Shown here: positions 1 through 8,843 of the stretch, piece by piece | How positions within the stretch are numbered: the first letter of the stretch is position 1 | Layout of the letters: every line of letters begins with the position of its first letter | Assembly (NCBI GenBank): GCA_902522325.1 | Contig: CABYVA010000003.1 | Span: 1 to 64,000, forward strand | DNA length: 64,000 bases | Reading direction: 5' to 3' | Origin: an uncultured Pelagibacteraceae bacterium | GTDB taxonomy: Bacteria > Pseudomonadota > Alphaproteobacteria > Pelagibacterales > Pelagibacteraceae | Program-made: the position numbers and the translations under genes | The notes under the pieces: generated by a model | Database searches by the model: none | Told to the model about the DNA's origin: nothing | The model's input: only the letters and a program-made list of their open reading frames with translations

Positions 1-2
1 TG

Positions 3-83
3 ATTTACGTTATTTTCATAAGTTTTAAAATGTCTGGTATTTCAAAAATTTTAAAAAATCTTAAAGATCCTAGAAGAAATTAA
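3..83 (+). CDS. C-terminal fragment of a protein truncated by the window edge (…IYVIFISFKMSGISKILKNLKDPRRN*)
   Basis: Open frame 3 from the window edge to TAA at 81-83, ending 4 bp before the next ATG; same strand as the next gene. Confidence 0.35.
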   Translation: MYVIFISFKMSGISKILKNLKDPRRN

Positions 84-87
84 AAAA

Positions 88-801
88 ATGTCTAAATATT
101 TAATTTTTGGAGCAACAGGTTCAATTGGATCAAAATTATCGGAAAAACTTTATGAGTCTAATAAAGATATTCATTTAATTGGAAGAGATGAAGATGAGCT
201 TAAAAAATTATCTTCAAAACTTAACTGCGAATATACAATTCTAGATATTTTGTCTGATAATATTTCAGAATTTGTGAAAGACGAATTTAATAACATTAAT
301 ATATCCGGTGTGGCTTATTGTGTAGGTTCTATTGATTTAAAACCTTTGAAACTTGCAAGAAAACAAGATTTTGAAAGATGTTTAAATCTAAATTTTTTTC
401 CTGTTGTTGAAATTATAAAAGGTTTACAAGATAATTTAAAAAGAAACAAAGGATCAATTGTTCTTTTCTCAACAGTAGCAGTTCAGAGAGGTTTTAGTAA
501 CCATTCTATTATTTCATCTGCTAAAGGCGCTATCGAGGGATTGACTGTGTCTTTGGCTTCAGAATTTGCTCCTGATATTAGAGTTAATTGTATCGCTCCT
601 AGCTTAACTGACTCAAAAATGTCTAAACCATTATTAAAAAGCAAAATAATTACTGATGGTATTGCAAAATCACATCCTATGAAAAGAATTGGAAAAGCTG
701 AAGACGCTGCATCAATGGCAAAATTTTTACTATCTGATGAAAGTCCATGGATTACAGGCCAAATAATTGGTGTTGATGGTGGAAGATCGTCGTTAAGTTA
801 A
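88..801 (+). CDS. SDR-family NAD(P)-dependent oxidoreductase
   Basis: N-terminal GATGSIGSKL nucleotide-binding motif, SSAKGAIEG active-site region (S..K variant of YxxxK), C-terminal ITGQIIGVDGG typical of SDRs. Confidence 0.9.
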   Translation: MSKYLIFGATGSIGSKLSEKLYESNKDIHLIGRDEDELKKLSSKLNCEYTILDILSDNISEFVKDEFNNINISGVAYCVGSIDLKPLKLARKQDFERCLNLNFFPVVEIIKGLQDNLKRNKGSIVLFSTVAVQRGFSNHSIISSAKGAIEGLTVSLASEFAPDIRVNCIAPSLTDSKMSKPLLKSKIITDGIAKSHPMKRIGKAEDAASMAKFLLSDESPWITGQIIGVDGGRSSLS

Positions 802-839
802 TAAATACTCATTTATTCATTATTAAAAATTTATTTGCT

Positions 840-1985
840 ATGAATTTTGAACCTTCAAGAAAATCTGCTGTTGAAAGACTTGAAAATTTTGTTGAAAATA
901 ACTTAATAGAATATTCTAAGCTAAGAAACTTTGACTTTGGACCAAATAATAGAAAGAATATTTCTTGTTTATCACCTTATATAACTCATGGAAGTTTAAC
1001 TGAAATAGAAATAATTAATAAAGCATTAAAAAAACACTCTTTTATTAAAAGCGAAAAGTTTGTACAAGAAATTTTATGGAGAATTTATTGGAGAGGCTGG
1101 TTAGAATTAAGACCAAAAGTGTGGTCAGATTATCTAACTGATTTAAGTAATTTAAAATTAAAATTTAAAAATAATCAAAATTACTTAAATGCAATAAATG
1201 GAAAAACTAACATAGATTGTTTTAATTTTTGGGTAGATGAACTTAAAAAACAAAATTATCTTCATAATCATACTAGAATGTGGTTTGCAAGTATTTGGAT
1301 ATTCACTTTAAAACTACCATGGCAGCTTGGTGCTGAATTTTTTATGAAATATCTTTGCGATGGTGATAGTGCTTCAAATACTTTAGGTTGGAAATGGGTA
1401 GCTGGAATTCAAACTAAAGGTAAAAATTATATTGCTTCAGAATGGAATATAAAAAAATTCACTGATAATAGATTTAATAATATCAAACTTAATGAAAATC
1501 CAGTTCCAATAGCAGATGATAGAAATTATACAGTTGTTAATAATAGTTTTTTAAACGCTCCCTTATCTAACGATAAAGATCTATTAATATTTGACAACAA
1601 TTTATCTTTTGAACAATCCGACTTTAAGGACCAATTATTCAAAAATATTTATTTTGTATTTAATGGAAATGAAACAAGACAAATAAAACTAGACGAAAAA
1701 GTTATTAGTTTTAAAAAGTCCCTTATTGATAGTAAAATCAAAGATTTAAAAAATAAATCTTTGAATTGTAGGATAATTAATATTCAAGATTTAAAAAGTA
1801 TGAAAGAAAATTTATTGGCTTTATATCCAACAATTAGTGAAAATCTTGATTATATAAATTCAAATAGTCTTAAAAACATTAATTTTCTATTTAGAAAAAT
1901 TGATCAATATTCTTGGAAATATTGTAATAAAGGTTTTTTTAATTTTAAAAATTATATACCAAAGATAATTCAAGAATTTATTTAG
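840..1985 (+). CDS. Photolyase/cryptochrome-type FAD-binding domain protein, no N-terminal antenna domain
   Basis: FVQEILWRIYWRGW, NHTRMWFAS and YLCDGDSASNTLGWKWVAG match photolyase FAD-domain motifs; protein starts at the FAD domain and has a ~155-aa C-terminal alpha/beta-like extension. Confidence 0.85.
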   Translation: MNFEPSRKSAVERLENFVENNLIEYSKLRNFDFGPNNRKNISCLSPYITHGSLTEIEIINKALKKHSFIKSEKFVQEILWRIYWRGWLELRPKVWSDYLTDLSNLKLKFKNNQNYLNAINGKTNIDCFNFWVDELKKQNYLHNHTRMWFASIWIFTLKLPWQLGAEFFMKYLCDGDSASNTLGWKWVAGIQTKGKNYIASEWNIKKFTDNRFNNIKLNENPVPIADDRNYTVVNNSFLNAPLSNDKDLLIFDNNLSFEQSDFKDQLFKNIYFVFNGNETRQIKLDEKVISFKKSLIDSKIKDLKNKSLNCRIINIQDLKSMKENLLALYPTISENLDYINSNSLKNINFLFRKIDQYSWKYCNKGFFNFKNYIPKIIQEFI

Positions 1986-2103
1986 AAGAACATTTTTTAG
2001 AACAATACTTAATTCGATCCCAGTTTAATCTCCATTTTTTTCTCCAAACGAAAGGTCTTTTACAAACTGGACAAATTTTGGAAGGTAAATTTTGTTTATT
2101 CAT
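1978..2103 (-). CDS. DUF2256-type small zinc-ribbon-like protein, 41 aa (MNKQNLPSKICPVCKRPFVWRKKWRLNWDRIKYCSKKCSSK)
   Basis: Translated by hand; two Cys pairs (CPVC, CSKKC) and PFVWRKKW…YCS pattern typical of DUF2256. Not in the supplied ORF track. Overlaps the convergent stop at 1985 and the upstream gene's stop by ATGA. Confidence 0.85.
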   Translation of the reverse strand: MNKQNLPSKICPVCKRPFVWRKKWRLNWDRIKYCSKKCSSK

Positions 2104-2450
2104 CTTAGTTGATTTTTATTTTTTAAAAATAAAAAGTAAGCAACTATTTCATAACCGTAGTGAAATAAAAAAAATATAGGCTTAATAGAAAATATTTTTG
2201 CCAAAAAATTATATTTTGGTATTTTAGACCAAATTATAATAAAAGCTTTAGCTCCCCCTATTACCTTTCCGTCTTGGATTATATGAAGTCTTCTTAATAG
2301 TTCTTCCTGTGATTTAGATGTTAATTTTAACGCTTGATCATTGTTTGTAATATCAATCCATTCTAAATTGCTATCTGCAATTTTTTTGTAGTGATTTATC
2401 TCCATTCTGCAAACACTACACGAATTATTAAAAAAAACTTTAATTGCCAT
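2100..2450 (-). CDS. DCC-family (DUF393) thiol-disulfide oxidoreductase-like protein
   Basis: N-terminal FFNNSCSVCRMEI (CxxC in DCC context) followed by family-like sequence. Confidence 0.85.
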   Translation of the reverse strand: MAIKVFFNNSCSVCRMEINHYKKIADSNLEWIDITNNDQALKLTSKSQEELLRRLHIIQDGKVIGGAKAFIIIWSKIPKYNFLAKIFSIKPIFFLFHYGYEIVAYFLFLKNKNQLR

Positions 2451-3936
2451 AAGTATTTTTATTTATAAACTTTTCAGCCTCTGACAATATTAATTTTTTC
2501 CTTTCGGGTTTCATTTTGTCAAAAATTCTTACCATCATTGAAAGTCTTGGATTTTTTAAAAAAAATGATCGATTTCTATTTATAAACCTCCAATACAATC
2601 CATCCATAGTATTGCACCAATCTCCTTTTTTAAAATCCATCATTTTCATAAAATAACTTGAACCACAAATATATGGTTTAGTTGCAAATATTCCACCCTC
2701 ACTAAATAAACCCATTCCATAAACATTTGGTACCATCACCCAATCTGAAGAGTCTACAAACATTTCCATAAACCATTTGTAAACAATTTTAGGTTTTAAT
2801 TCACATAGGTTCATTATATTTGAAAGTATCATCAGTCTTTCAATATGATGTGACCATCCTTGATTTAATGCATTCTTAATTGCATAATCCAAAGGTGGCA
2901 AACCTGTTGTACCTTCGTACCAAGAGTCTTTCATTTTTCTATTTTGCTTAAAGAAATTTCTTGTCTCCATTTCATCACTATACTTTTGATAAACTCCTCT
3001 CATAAACTCTCTCCAACCTATAACTTGTCTTATATAACCTTCTAAAGAATTAATTCTAATTTTATTTTTTTTATGAAATTCTAGAGTTTTAAAAATTATA
3101 AATTCAGGAGTTATAAGGCCTAAATTTATATAGGGGCTTAAAGCACTATGGAATAAAATATTATTTTTTTGATCAACTGCATCTTCGTAATCGCCAAATA
3201 AATTTGATTTTTCTTTTAAAAAAAAATTTAGAAGTTTAACAACGTCATTATACTCAGTTGCAAACCAAAAATTTTGAGTATTGCCTGGATGATCTTTAAA
3301 CATTTTTTCAATAATAGGTTTTAAATTCTTTGTATGTTTTGTTTCCTTAAGACTTGGAAACTTTGGAACTTTAATATTTTTTGGTAGTTTTTTTCTGTTA
3401 TCTTCATCAAAACTCCATTTCCCTCCTTCTGGGTTTCCGTCTTTTTTCATTAATATATTTAGTTTTTGTCGCGTACCTTTATAAAATGTTGCCATGAATG
3501 GTCTTTTATTTTTTGACAAGTAATCATTAAATTCTTCCCTAGAATTTAAAAACATGGGCGATTTAATTTTGTTCCAAATTAAACTGTTATTTTTTACAAA
3601 ATTTCGAATTTTTTTTTCAAAAAATTTATCTTCAATTTCAAAGCTTGTAATTTCTTTAATTTTTTTTAGTTTAATAAATTTTTTAACTTTATCTAAATAA
3701 TCTTTTTTAAAATCACTTGAGTCAATTTTAGTATATTCAACTTTGAATTTATTTTTTTTTAAACTTTCAGCATAAGATCTCATTGAGGATAAAAATAATA
3801 ATATCTTTAATTTATGATGTCTTTCATATGTGCAAAGCTCATAATCTTCCGCCATATATATGATGTGACTAGTTTTATACTGTTCTAGATTTTTTAAGGG
3901 AAATAATTGGTTCCCAAGAACTATAAATAAATTCAT
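2440..3936 (-). CDS. Cryptochrome/photolyase family protein, DPRP / PhrB (6-4 photolyase) type
   Basis: MNLFIVLGNQLFPLKNL N-terminus, YIRQVIGWREFMRGVY, SHHIERLMILSNIMNL, SSDWVMVPNVYGMGLFSEGG, LYWRFINRNR: hallmark motifs of the DPRP/FeS-BCP family. Confidence 0.9.
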   Translation of the reverse strand: MNLFIVLGNQLFPLKNLEQYKTSHIIYMAEDYELCTYERHHKLKILLFLSSMRSYAESLKKNKFKVEYTKIDSSDFKKDYLDKVKKFIKLKKIKEITSFEIEDKFFEKKIRNFVKNNSLIWNKIKSPMFLNSREEFNDYLSKNKRPFMATFYKGTRQKLNILMKKDGNPEGGKWSFDEDNRKKLPKNIKVPKFPSLKETKHTKNLKPIIEKMFKDHPGNTQNFWFATEYNDVVKLLNFFLKEKSNLFGDYEDAVDQKNNILFHSALSPYINLGLITPEFIIFKTLEFHKKNKIRINSLEGYIRQVIGWREFMRGVYQKYSDEMETRNFFKQNRKMKDSWYEGTTGLPPLDYAIKNALNQGWSHHIERLMILSNIMNLCELKPKIVYKWFMEMFVDSSDWVMVPNVYGMGLFSEGGIFATKPYICGSSYFMKMMDFKKGDWCNTMDGLYWRFINRNRSFFLKNPRLSMMVRIFDKMKPERKKLILSEAEKFINKNTYGN

Positions 3937-4000
3937 TGAATAAACTTAATATATCAAAGAATATTTATATTGAATGTGGCAGGTTATACCTTTTTTAATT

Positions 4001-4393
4001 TTACTTATAAATTTTATCTATTTCTACCTGATAAGAGTTAACCAACTTATTATTTTGATTTGCAATCCCCACAACATCAATCATTTCTTTAATCATTTTA
4101 TCAGTTGCACCTTTTTTTTTAGCAGCAAATGTATGAGATCTTATACAATAGTCACAGCTATTAGTAATTGAGACAGCCACATAAATAAGCTCTTTTGTAA
4201 CTGGGTCTAAAGCTCCCTTTTTCATTATTTGTTTAAGATTATTCCATGTTCTTTCTAAATTATCTGGATTATTTGCTAAAGATCGCCAAAAATTAGGAAT
4301 TTTATTTATTTTTCTAGAGAGCTTTATCTCATTAAATATTTTTTTTACTTTTCCCTTAGCCTTTTTTTCATTGATTGGTTTGAATATCGTCAT
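4001..4393 (-). CDS. Carboxymuconolactone decarboxylase / AhpD-like alkylhydroperoxidase family protein
   Basis: SCDYCIRSHTFAAKKKGAT matches the CxxCxxxH AhpD motif. Confidence 0.85.
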   Translation of the reverse strand: MTIFKPINEKKAKGKVKKIFNEIKLSRKINKIPNFWRSLANNPDNLERTWNNLKQIMKKGALDPVTKELIYVAVSITNSCDYCIRSHTFAAKKKGATDKMIKEMIDVVGIANQNNKLVNSYQVEIDKIYK

Positions 4394-4404
4394 TTTGCTC
4401 CTTT

Positions 4405-5310
4405 TTAATTTAATGCAATAAATCTTCGATTTTCTTTAATTGTTAAGCTGTAATATGTTATTGATAAGAAAATTAAAAAACCACCAATAATAGTGCTGTT
4501 GTTTGGGATTTCATTAATTCCAAAAAAAGGTAACCAAACCCAGAAAATTCCACCCACTATTTCTGTTAATGAAAGTAAGGTTAGTTCTGCAGCTGGCAAA
4601 GCCTTTGATCCTATAGAATACAAAATTAAACCCAAACAAACTAAGGTTCCATGTAAAGAAAATAAACCTTGATTGTAATTTGATGATAAAAAATTCCCTT
4701 TAGAATTAATAATAATTATAGCTGACACAAATACACAAAATAGACCTGAAAGAGCAACTGTTGTAAACTTCGGCGTTTCTTTTCTCCATCTTAAAGAAAC
4801 AGAAAAAACAGAAAATCCCAACGCTGACAGCAATCCAAATAATAATCCCATTAAAGAACTTTTGCTTGTATCGCCAAATGCCATTAGTGTTATTCCTGTA
4901 GCTGCAATTATTATTGCAATCCAAACATTTGTTGATATTTTTTCTTTTAAAAATAAAAAACCTAGTAAAGCTGTTATAACTGGCATAGCTGCTAAACAAA
5001 GCAAAGTAACAGCGGCTGTAGTGTTGGTAATTGACCATATAAATGTTATCATGGCCACTCCTAACCCAATACCTCCGATTAAACCTGACCAACCTATATG
5101 AAAGTAATTTTTATAAAAATTTTTTCCTTCTTCAAAAAATAGAAAAAAATTTAAAATTAAAAAAATTGTAATTCCTCTAGTAAATATATATTGCCAAGGA
5201 AATAAATTTGGTTGATCCATATAACGAACAACCAATGGACCAAATGACCATAGCAAGCCAGCTAATAGCACTACTGGGATAGCAGATTTTTGATTTTTTA
5301 TATATTCCAT
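4405..5310 (-). CDS. EamA/DMT-superfamily permease
   Basis: About 10 hydrophobic segments in two EamA-like repeats; AAMPVITALLGFLFLKEKI. Confidence 0.85.
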   Translation of the reverse strand: MEYIKNQKSAIPVVLLAGLLWSFGPLVVRYMDQPNLFPWQYIFTRGITIFLILNFFLFFEEGKNFYKNYFHIGWSGLIGGIGLGVAMITFIWSITNTTAAVTLLCLAAMPVITALLGFLFLKEKISTNVWIAIIIAATGITLMAFGDTSKSSLMGLLFGLLSALGFSVFSVSLRWRKETPKFTTVALSGLFCVFVSAIIIINSKGNFLSSNYNQGLFSLHGTLVCLGLILYSIGSKALPAAELTLLSLTEIVGGIFWVWLPFFGINEIPNNSTIIGGFLIFLSITYYSLTIKENRRFIALN

Positions 5311-5359
5311 TTTGGAATGTTTATTATTTATATTTAATCACTACAATAAAAATTAATCT

Positions 5360-6616
5360 TTATAGAAAATGATTTTTGTCCCATCCAAGTGGAATATAGC
5401 AATCAATTATTTCATTTTTCTTAAATGTTGATTTTCCTGCTTTAAATAAACTCCACACGTTACTTTTTACAAAAGATTTTATTCTAAATGACTCTTGACC
5501 CGTTAAAACTTCAATATACAAATTTCCACTCTTGGTTGTGATTAGTTTACTTTTTAAAAATCTTGTAAAATTTTTCTTTTTTTCAAATTTATTTTTTAAT
5601 CTAGCCTTAAATGACTTTTCAGACTTCACACCTAGTATGTTTAATAAATAAGGATAAACAAAAAACCTAAAACATGCTGCTGAAGAAATTGGATTGCCAG
5701 GTAAACCAAAAAAAGATTTTTCTTTATTTTTAAATTTTGCGAACATTATTGGTTTGCCAGGTCTAATTGCTAAACCTTTAAAATATTTTGATAGTTTAAA
5801 TTTTTTTATTACCTTAGGTACAAAATCAAATTTTCCTGCTGATACCGCTCCATTTGTAATTATAATGTCATATTTAGAATTAAAATTTTTGTTGATAATT
5901 TTTTTAAACAATTGATCATCATTATCCCTTAATATACCTCCATCAATTAGATCAAAGAATAAATTTTTTGATAGAGATTTTATATAATGAATATTTGAAT
6001 TTCTGACCTTCCAGTCCGGTATATTATTTTTTTCTGAAATTTCGTTTCCAGTTGAATAAAAAACTATTAAAGGTTTCTTTTTTACGTTAATTTTTTCAAT
6101 TCCAAGAGTTTTTAAAGCAAGTATATGTGAAGAATTAATGATTTCGCCTGAAGAAATTATTTTATCACCCTTTTTATAATCAGAACCGGCAAATCTTACA
6201 TTGTTATTTTTAGGAATTTTTTTATCAATTATTATAAATTTAGGTTTTTTTTTACTTGGATAAAAAATTATTTTTTCAATTGGTATAATCGTATCAAAAC
6301 CATTAGGCAACAATCCTCCTGTCATAATTGCGAAAGTTTGAAACTTTTTTATTTTCTTTGAGCTTGGCTTGTTTCCTGCGGCTATTGTGCCTAAAATCTT
6401 AAATAATTTACTTTTCTTTTTACTTAAATTTTTTGTATCTTTAGAATTTATAGCAAAACCATCAAATGATGAATTATCTGCAGAAGGATAAAGTGTATTT
6501 GAATATATATTTTTTGCACAAACTCTATTTAAACTTTTTGAACTTTTAATATATTCATTCTTTATAAATATTTTGCTTTCTTTAAGTATTTTTAAAGCTT
6601 GGCTATAAGATTTCAT
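5360..6616 (-). CDS. moeA: Molybdopterin molybdotransferase MoeA
   Basis: DNSSFDGFAI, ATFAIMTGGLLPNGFDTIIPIE, YSTGNEI, ITNGAVSAGKFDFV and GLPGNPISSAACF are MoeA motifs. Confidence 0.92.
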   Translation of the reverse strand: MKSYSQALKILKESKIFIKNEYIKSSKSLNRVCAKNIYSNTLYPSADNSSFDGFAINSKDTKNLSKKKSKLFKILGTIAAGNKPSSKKIKKFQTFAIMTGGLLPNGFDTIIPIEKIIFYPSKKKPKFIIIDKKIPKNNNVRFAGSDYKKGDKIISSGEIINSSHILALKTLGIEKINVKKKPLIVFYSTGNEISEKNNIPDWKVRNSNIHYIKSLSKNLFFDLIDGGILRDNDDQLFKKIINKNFNSKYDIIITNGAVSAGKFDFVPKVIKKFKLSKYFKGLAIRPGKPIMFAKFKNKEKSFFGLPGNPISSAACFRFFVYPYLLNILGVKSEKSFKARLKNKFEKKKNFTRFLKSKLITTKSGNLYIEVLTGQESFRIKSFVKSNVWSLFKAGKSTFKKNEIIDCYIPLGWDKNHFL

Positions 6617-6649
6617 ATTTATATTATATAAGTAAACACAAAAATTTAA

Positions 6650-7048
6650 ATGGATTTAGAAATATTAAATATTGCGTCTGATACGGATAATAATAAAAAT
6701 ATTAAGAATCATACCCATCATTCAAAATTAAAAAATTCTTTATGCGGCGATGAAATAGAAATTAAATTAGTTATAAAAGACGATAAGATAATTGATTTTG
6801 GCTACCAAGGTAAATCGTGCATTTATTGCCAAGCTTCAGCAAGTTTACTTTCAAAAATTTCAATCAATAACAAAAAAAACAAGTTAAATGAATTATGTGA
6901 TGATGTGAAATTATATTTTGATGGTAATCTTAAAATTATTGAAGATAAATGGATGTCTTTAAAAAAACTATTTAAAAAAGAAAACCTTTCTCGAAAAGAA
7001 TGTATACTATTACCTTTTAAAACATTAAAAAGAATAGTAAAAATTTGA
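6650..7048 (+). CDS. SufU/NifU-like Fe-S scaffold protein
   Basis: SLCGDEIEIKL, GKSCIYCQASASLL and RKECILLPFKTLK have Cys residues in the SufU/IscU layout. Confidence 0.8.
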   Translation: MDLEILNIASDTDNNKNIKNHTHHSKLKNSLCGDEIEIKLVIKDDKIIDFGYQGKSCIYCQASASLLSKISINNKKNKLNELCDDVKLYFDGNLKIIEDKWMSLKKLFKKENLSRKECILLPFKTLKRIVKI

Positions 7049-7052
7049 CTCG

Positions 7053-7511
7053 ATGGTTAATTTAAAAAAATCCTTTTTAGCTGGCATTTTTTCAATCATT
7101 ACAATCAGTATATTAACTGTTTTAACTTACAAAACTGAATATGGCATATTTTTATTAGCCTCTTTTGGCTCTTCAATGGTTTTATTATATGGATATCCGG
7201 AAAGTCCTTTTGCTCAACCAAAAAATGTTTTTTTTGGACATCTTATAACTGCATTGGTTGGATTATTTTTTCTTAACTTTGTTACACTTCCTATTTATAT
7301 AATAATTCCCTTAGCAGTTGGTTTTGGAGTTGGTTTAATGATTTTTTTAAATGTTACTCATCCGCCTGCAGGTGGAAATCCGATTATAGTTATTATTGGA
7401 AGTGTTTCGTTTGATTACTTGTTGAGTCCAGTGATAACAGGTTCAATAATAATTATTGTTTTTGCAATAATAATTAACCGTTTTATTTTAAAAAAATCGT
7501 ATCCAAGTTAA
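7053..7511 (+). CDS. HPP family membrane protein
   Basis: THPPAGGNPI motif and several TM segments. Confidence 0.85.
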   Translation: MVNLKKSFLAGIFSIITISILTVLTYKTEYGIFLLASFGSSMVLLYGYPESPFAQPKNVFFGHLITALVGLFFLNFVTLPIYIIIPLAVGFGVGLMIFLNVTHPPAGGNPIIVIIGSVSFDYLLSPVITGSIIIIVFAIIINRFILKKSYPS

Positions 7512-7592
7512 AAATATTTCATTTGCTTGGACCTCAAAAATAATGTTAGATGCCGTATAAAAATTAATAGTTTAAATTATATAGGAGAGTAA

Positions 7593-8792
7593 ATGAAAAT
7601 ATTATGCGTATTATATGATGATCCAAAGGGAGGAATGCCAAAGTCATACCCTTTGTCTAGTCTTCCAAAATTAGAAAAATATCCTGATGGCATGACATTG
7701 CCCACGCCGAAAGGAAGAGACTATACGCCTGGTCAACTTTTAGGATGTGTTTCTGGCGAGTTAGGTTTAAGAAAATTTTTAGAAAGCAATGGACATGAAT
7801 TAATAGTAACTAATAGTAAAGATGGCGATGGTTGTGAAGCAGATAAACATATTGTTGATGCTGATATTGTAATATCTCAACCTTTTTTTCCATACTATTT
7901 AACTAAAGAGAGAATTGCTAAGGCCAAAAATCTTAAGATGGCAATAACAGCAGGTATTGGTTCAGACCATGTGGACTTGCAGGCTGCTATGGATAATAAA
8001 ATTGATGTTGTTGAAGTAACTTTTTGTAATTCTAGATCAGTGGCTGAGCATATAGTGATGATGATTGTCTCAATGGTAAGAGATTACCATAACCAACATA
8101 GAATTGTTAATGAAGGCGGATGGAACATAGCGGATGCGGTTCAAAGATCATATGATGTGGAAGGAATGCATATAGGAACAGTTGCAGCAGGAAGAATTGG
8201 TTTAGATGCACTTAGAAAAATGAAGCCATTTGATGTTCATTTACACTACTTCGATAGACATAAATTACCTGACAATGTAGAAAAAGAACTTAACCTGACT
8301 TTTCATGAATCCGTAGAGTCAATGGTTAAAGTTTGTGACGTTGTAACAATTAATTGTCCTCTTCACCCAGAAACTGAAAATTTATTTGATGATGCAATGA
8401 TAAGTAAAATGAAAAAAGGTGCTTATATTGTTAACACTGCAAGAGGGAAAATTTGTAATAAAGATGCAATTGCAAAAGCTTTAAAAAGTGGTCAACTAAG
8501 TGGATATGCTGGAGATGTATGGTTTCCTCAGCCAGCACCAAATGATCACGTGTGGAGAAGTATGCCAAATCATGGTATGACACCACACACATCTGGAACA
8601 TCCTTAACTGCTCAAGCAAGATATGCTGATGGTGTAAGAGAAATCTTAGAATGCTTTTTCGACGGTAAAGAAATAAGAAATCAGTATTTAATTGTAAAAG
8701 ATGGCCAATTAGCAGGAATGGGTGCTCACTCTTATAGTAAGGGTTCGGCCACAGGGGGCTCTGAAGAAGCAGCCAAATATAAGAAAAAATAA
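7593..8792 (+). CDS. fdh: NAD-dependent formate dehydrogenase (D-2-hydroxyacid dehydrogenase superfamily)
   Basis: ITAGIGSDHVDLQAA, VTFCNSRSVAEHIVMMI, MHIGTVAAGRIG, NTARGKICNKDAI, TPHTSGTSLTAQARYADGVREIL are FDH-specific; GGAGAG RBS-like sequence before ATG. Confidence 0.92.
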   Translation: MKILCVLYDDPKGGMPKSYPLSSLPKLEKYPDGMTLPTPKGRDYTPGQLLGCVSGELGLRKFLESNGHELIVTNSKDGDGCEADKHIVDADIVISQPFFPYYLTKERIAKAKNLKMAITAGIGSDHVDLQAAMDNKIDVVEVTFCNSRSVAEHIVMMIVSMVRDYHNQHRIVNEGGWNIADAVQRSYDVEGMHIGTVAAGRIGLDALRKMKPFDVHLHYFDRHKLPDNVEKELNLTFHESVESMVKVCDVVTINCPLHPETENLFDDAMISKMKKGAYIVNTARGKICNKDAIAKALKSGQLSGYAGDVWFPQPAPNDHVWRSMPNHGMTPHTSGTSLTAQARYADGVREILECFFDGKEIRNQYLIVKDGQLAGMGAHSYSKGSATGGSEEAAKYKKK

Positions 8793-8808
8793 AAATTAAA
8801 ATTAAAAA

Positions 8809-8843
8809 AAAAGCGGTTTATAATGTTATAAATCGCTTTTTTT
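8809..8843 (+). terminator. Rho-independent terminator downstream of fdh
   Basis: AAAGCGGTTTATA - ATGT - TATAAATCGCTTT stem-loop (one G-T) followed by a T run running directly into ATG at 8844. Confidence 0.85.

Noticed and set aside
3974-4171. 65-aa hydrophobic + ORF
   Set aside because: Overlaps the AhpD-like gene on the opposite strand; no coding support.
4706-5092. 128-aa minus-strand ORF inside the EamA gene
   Set aside because: Out-of-frame within a clear DMT permease; Asn/Cys/Tyr-rich artefact.
4862-5101. 79-aa + ORF opposite the EamA gene
   Set aside because: Antisense shadow ORF.
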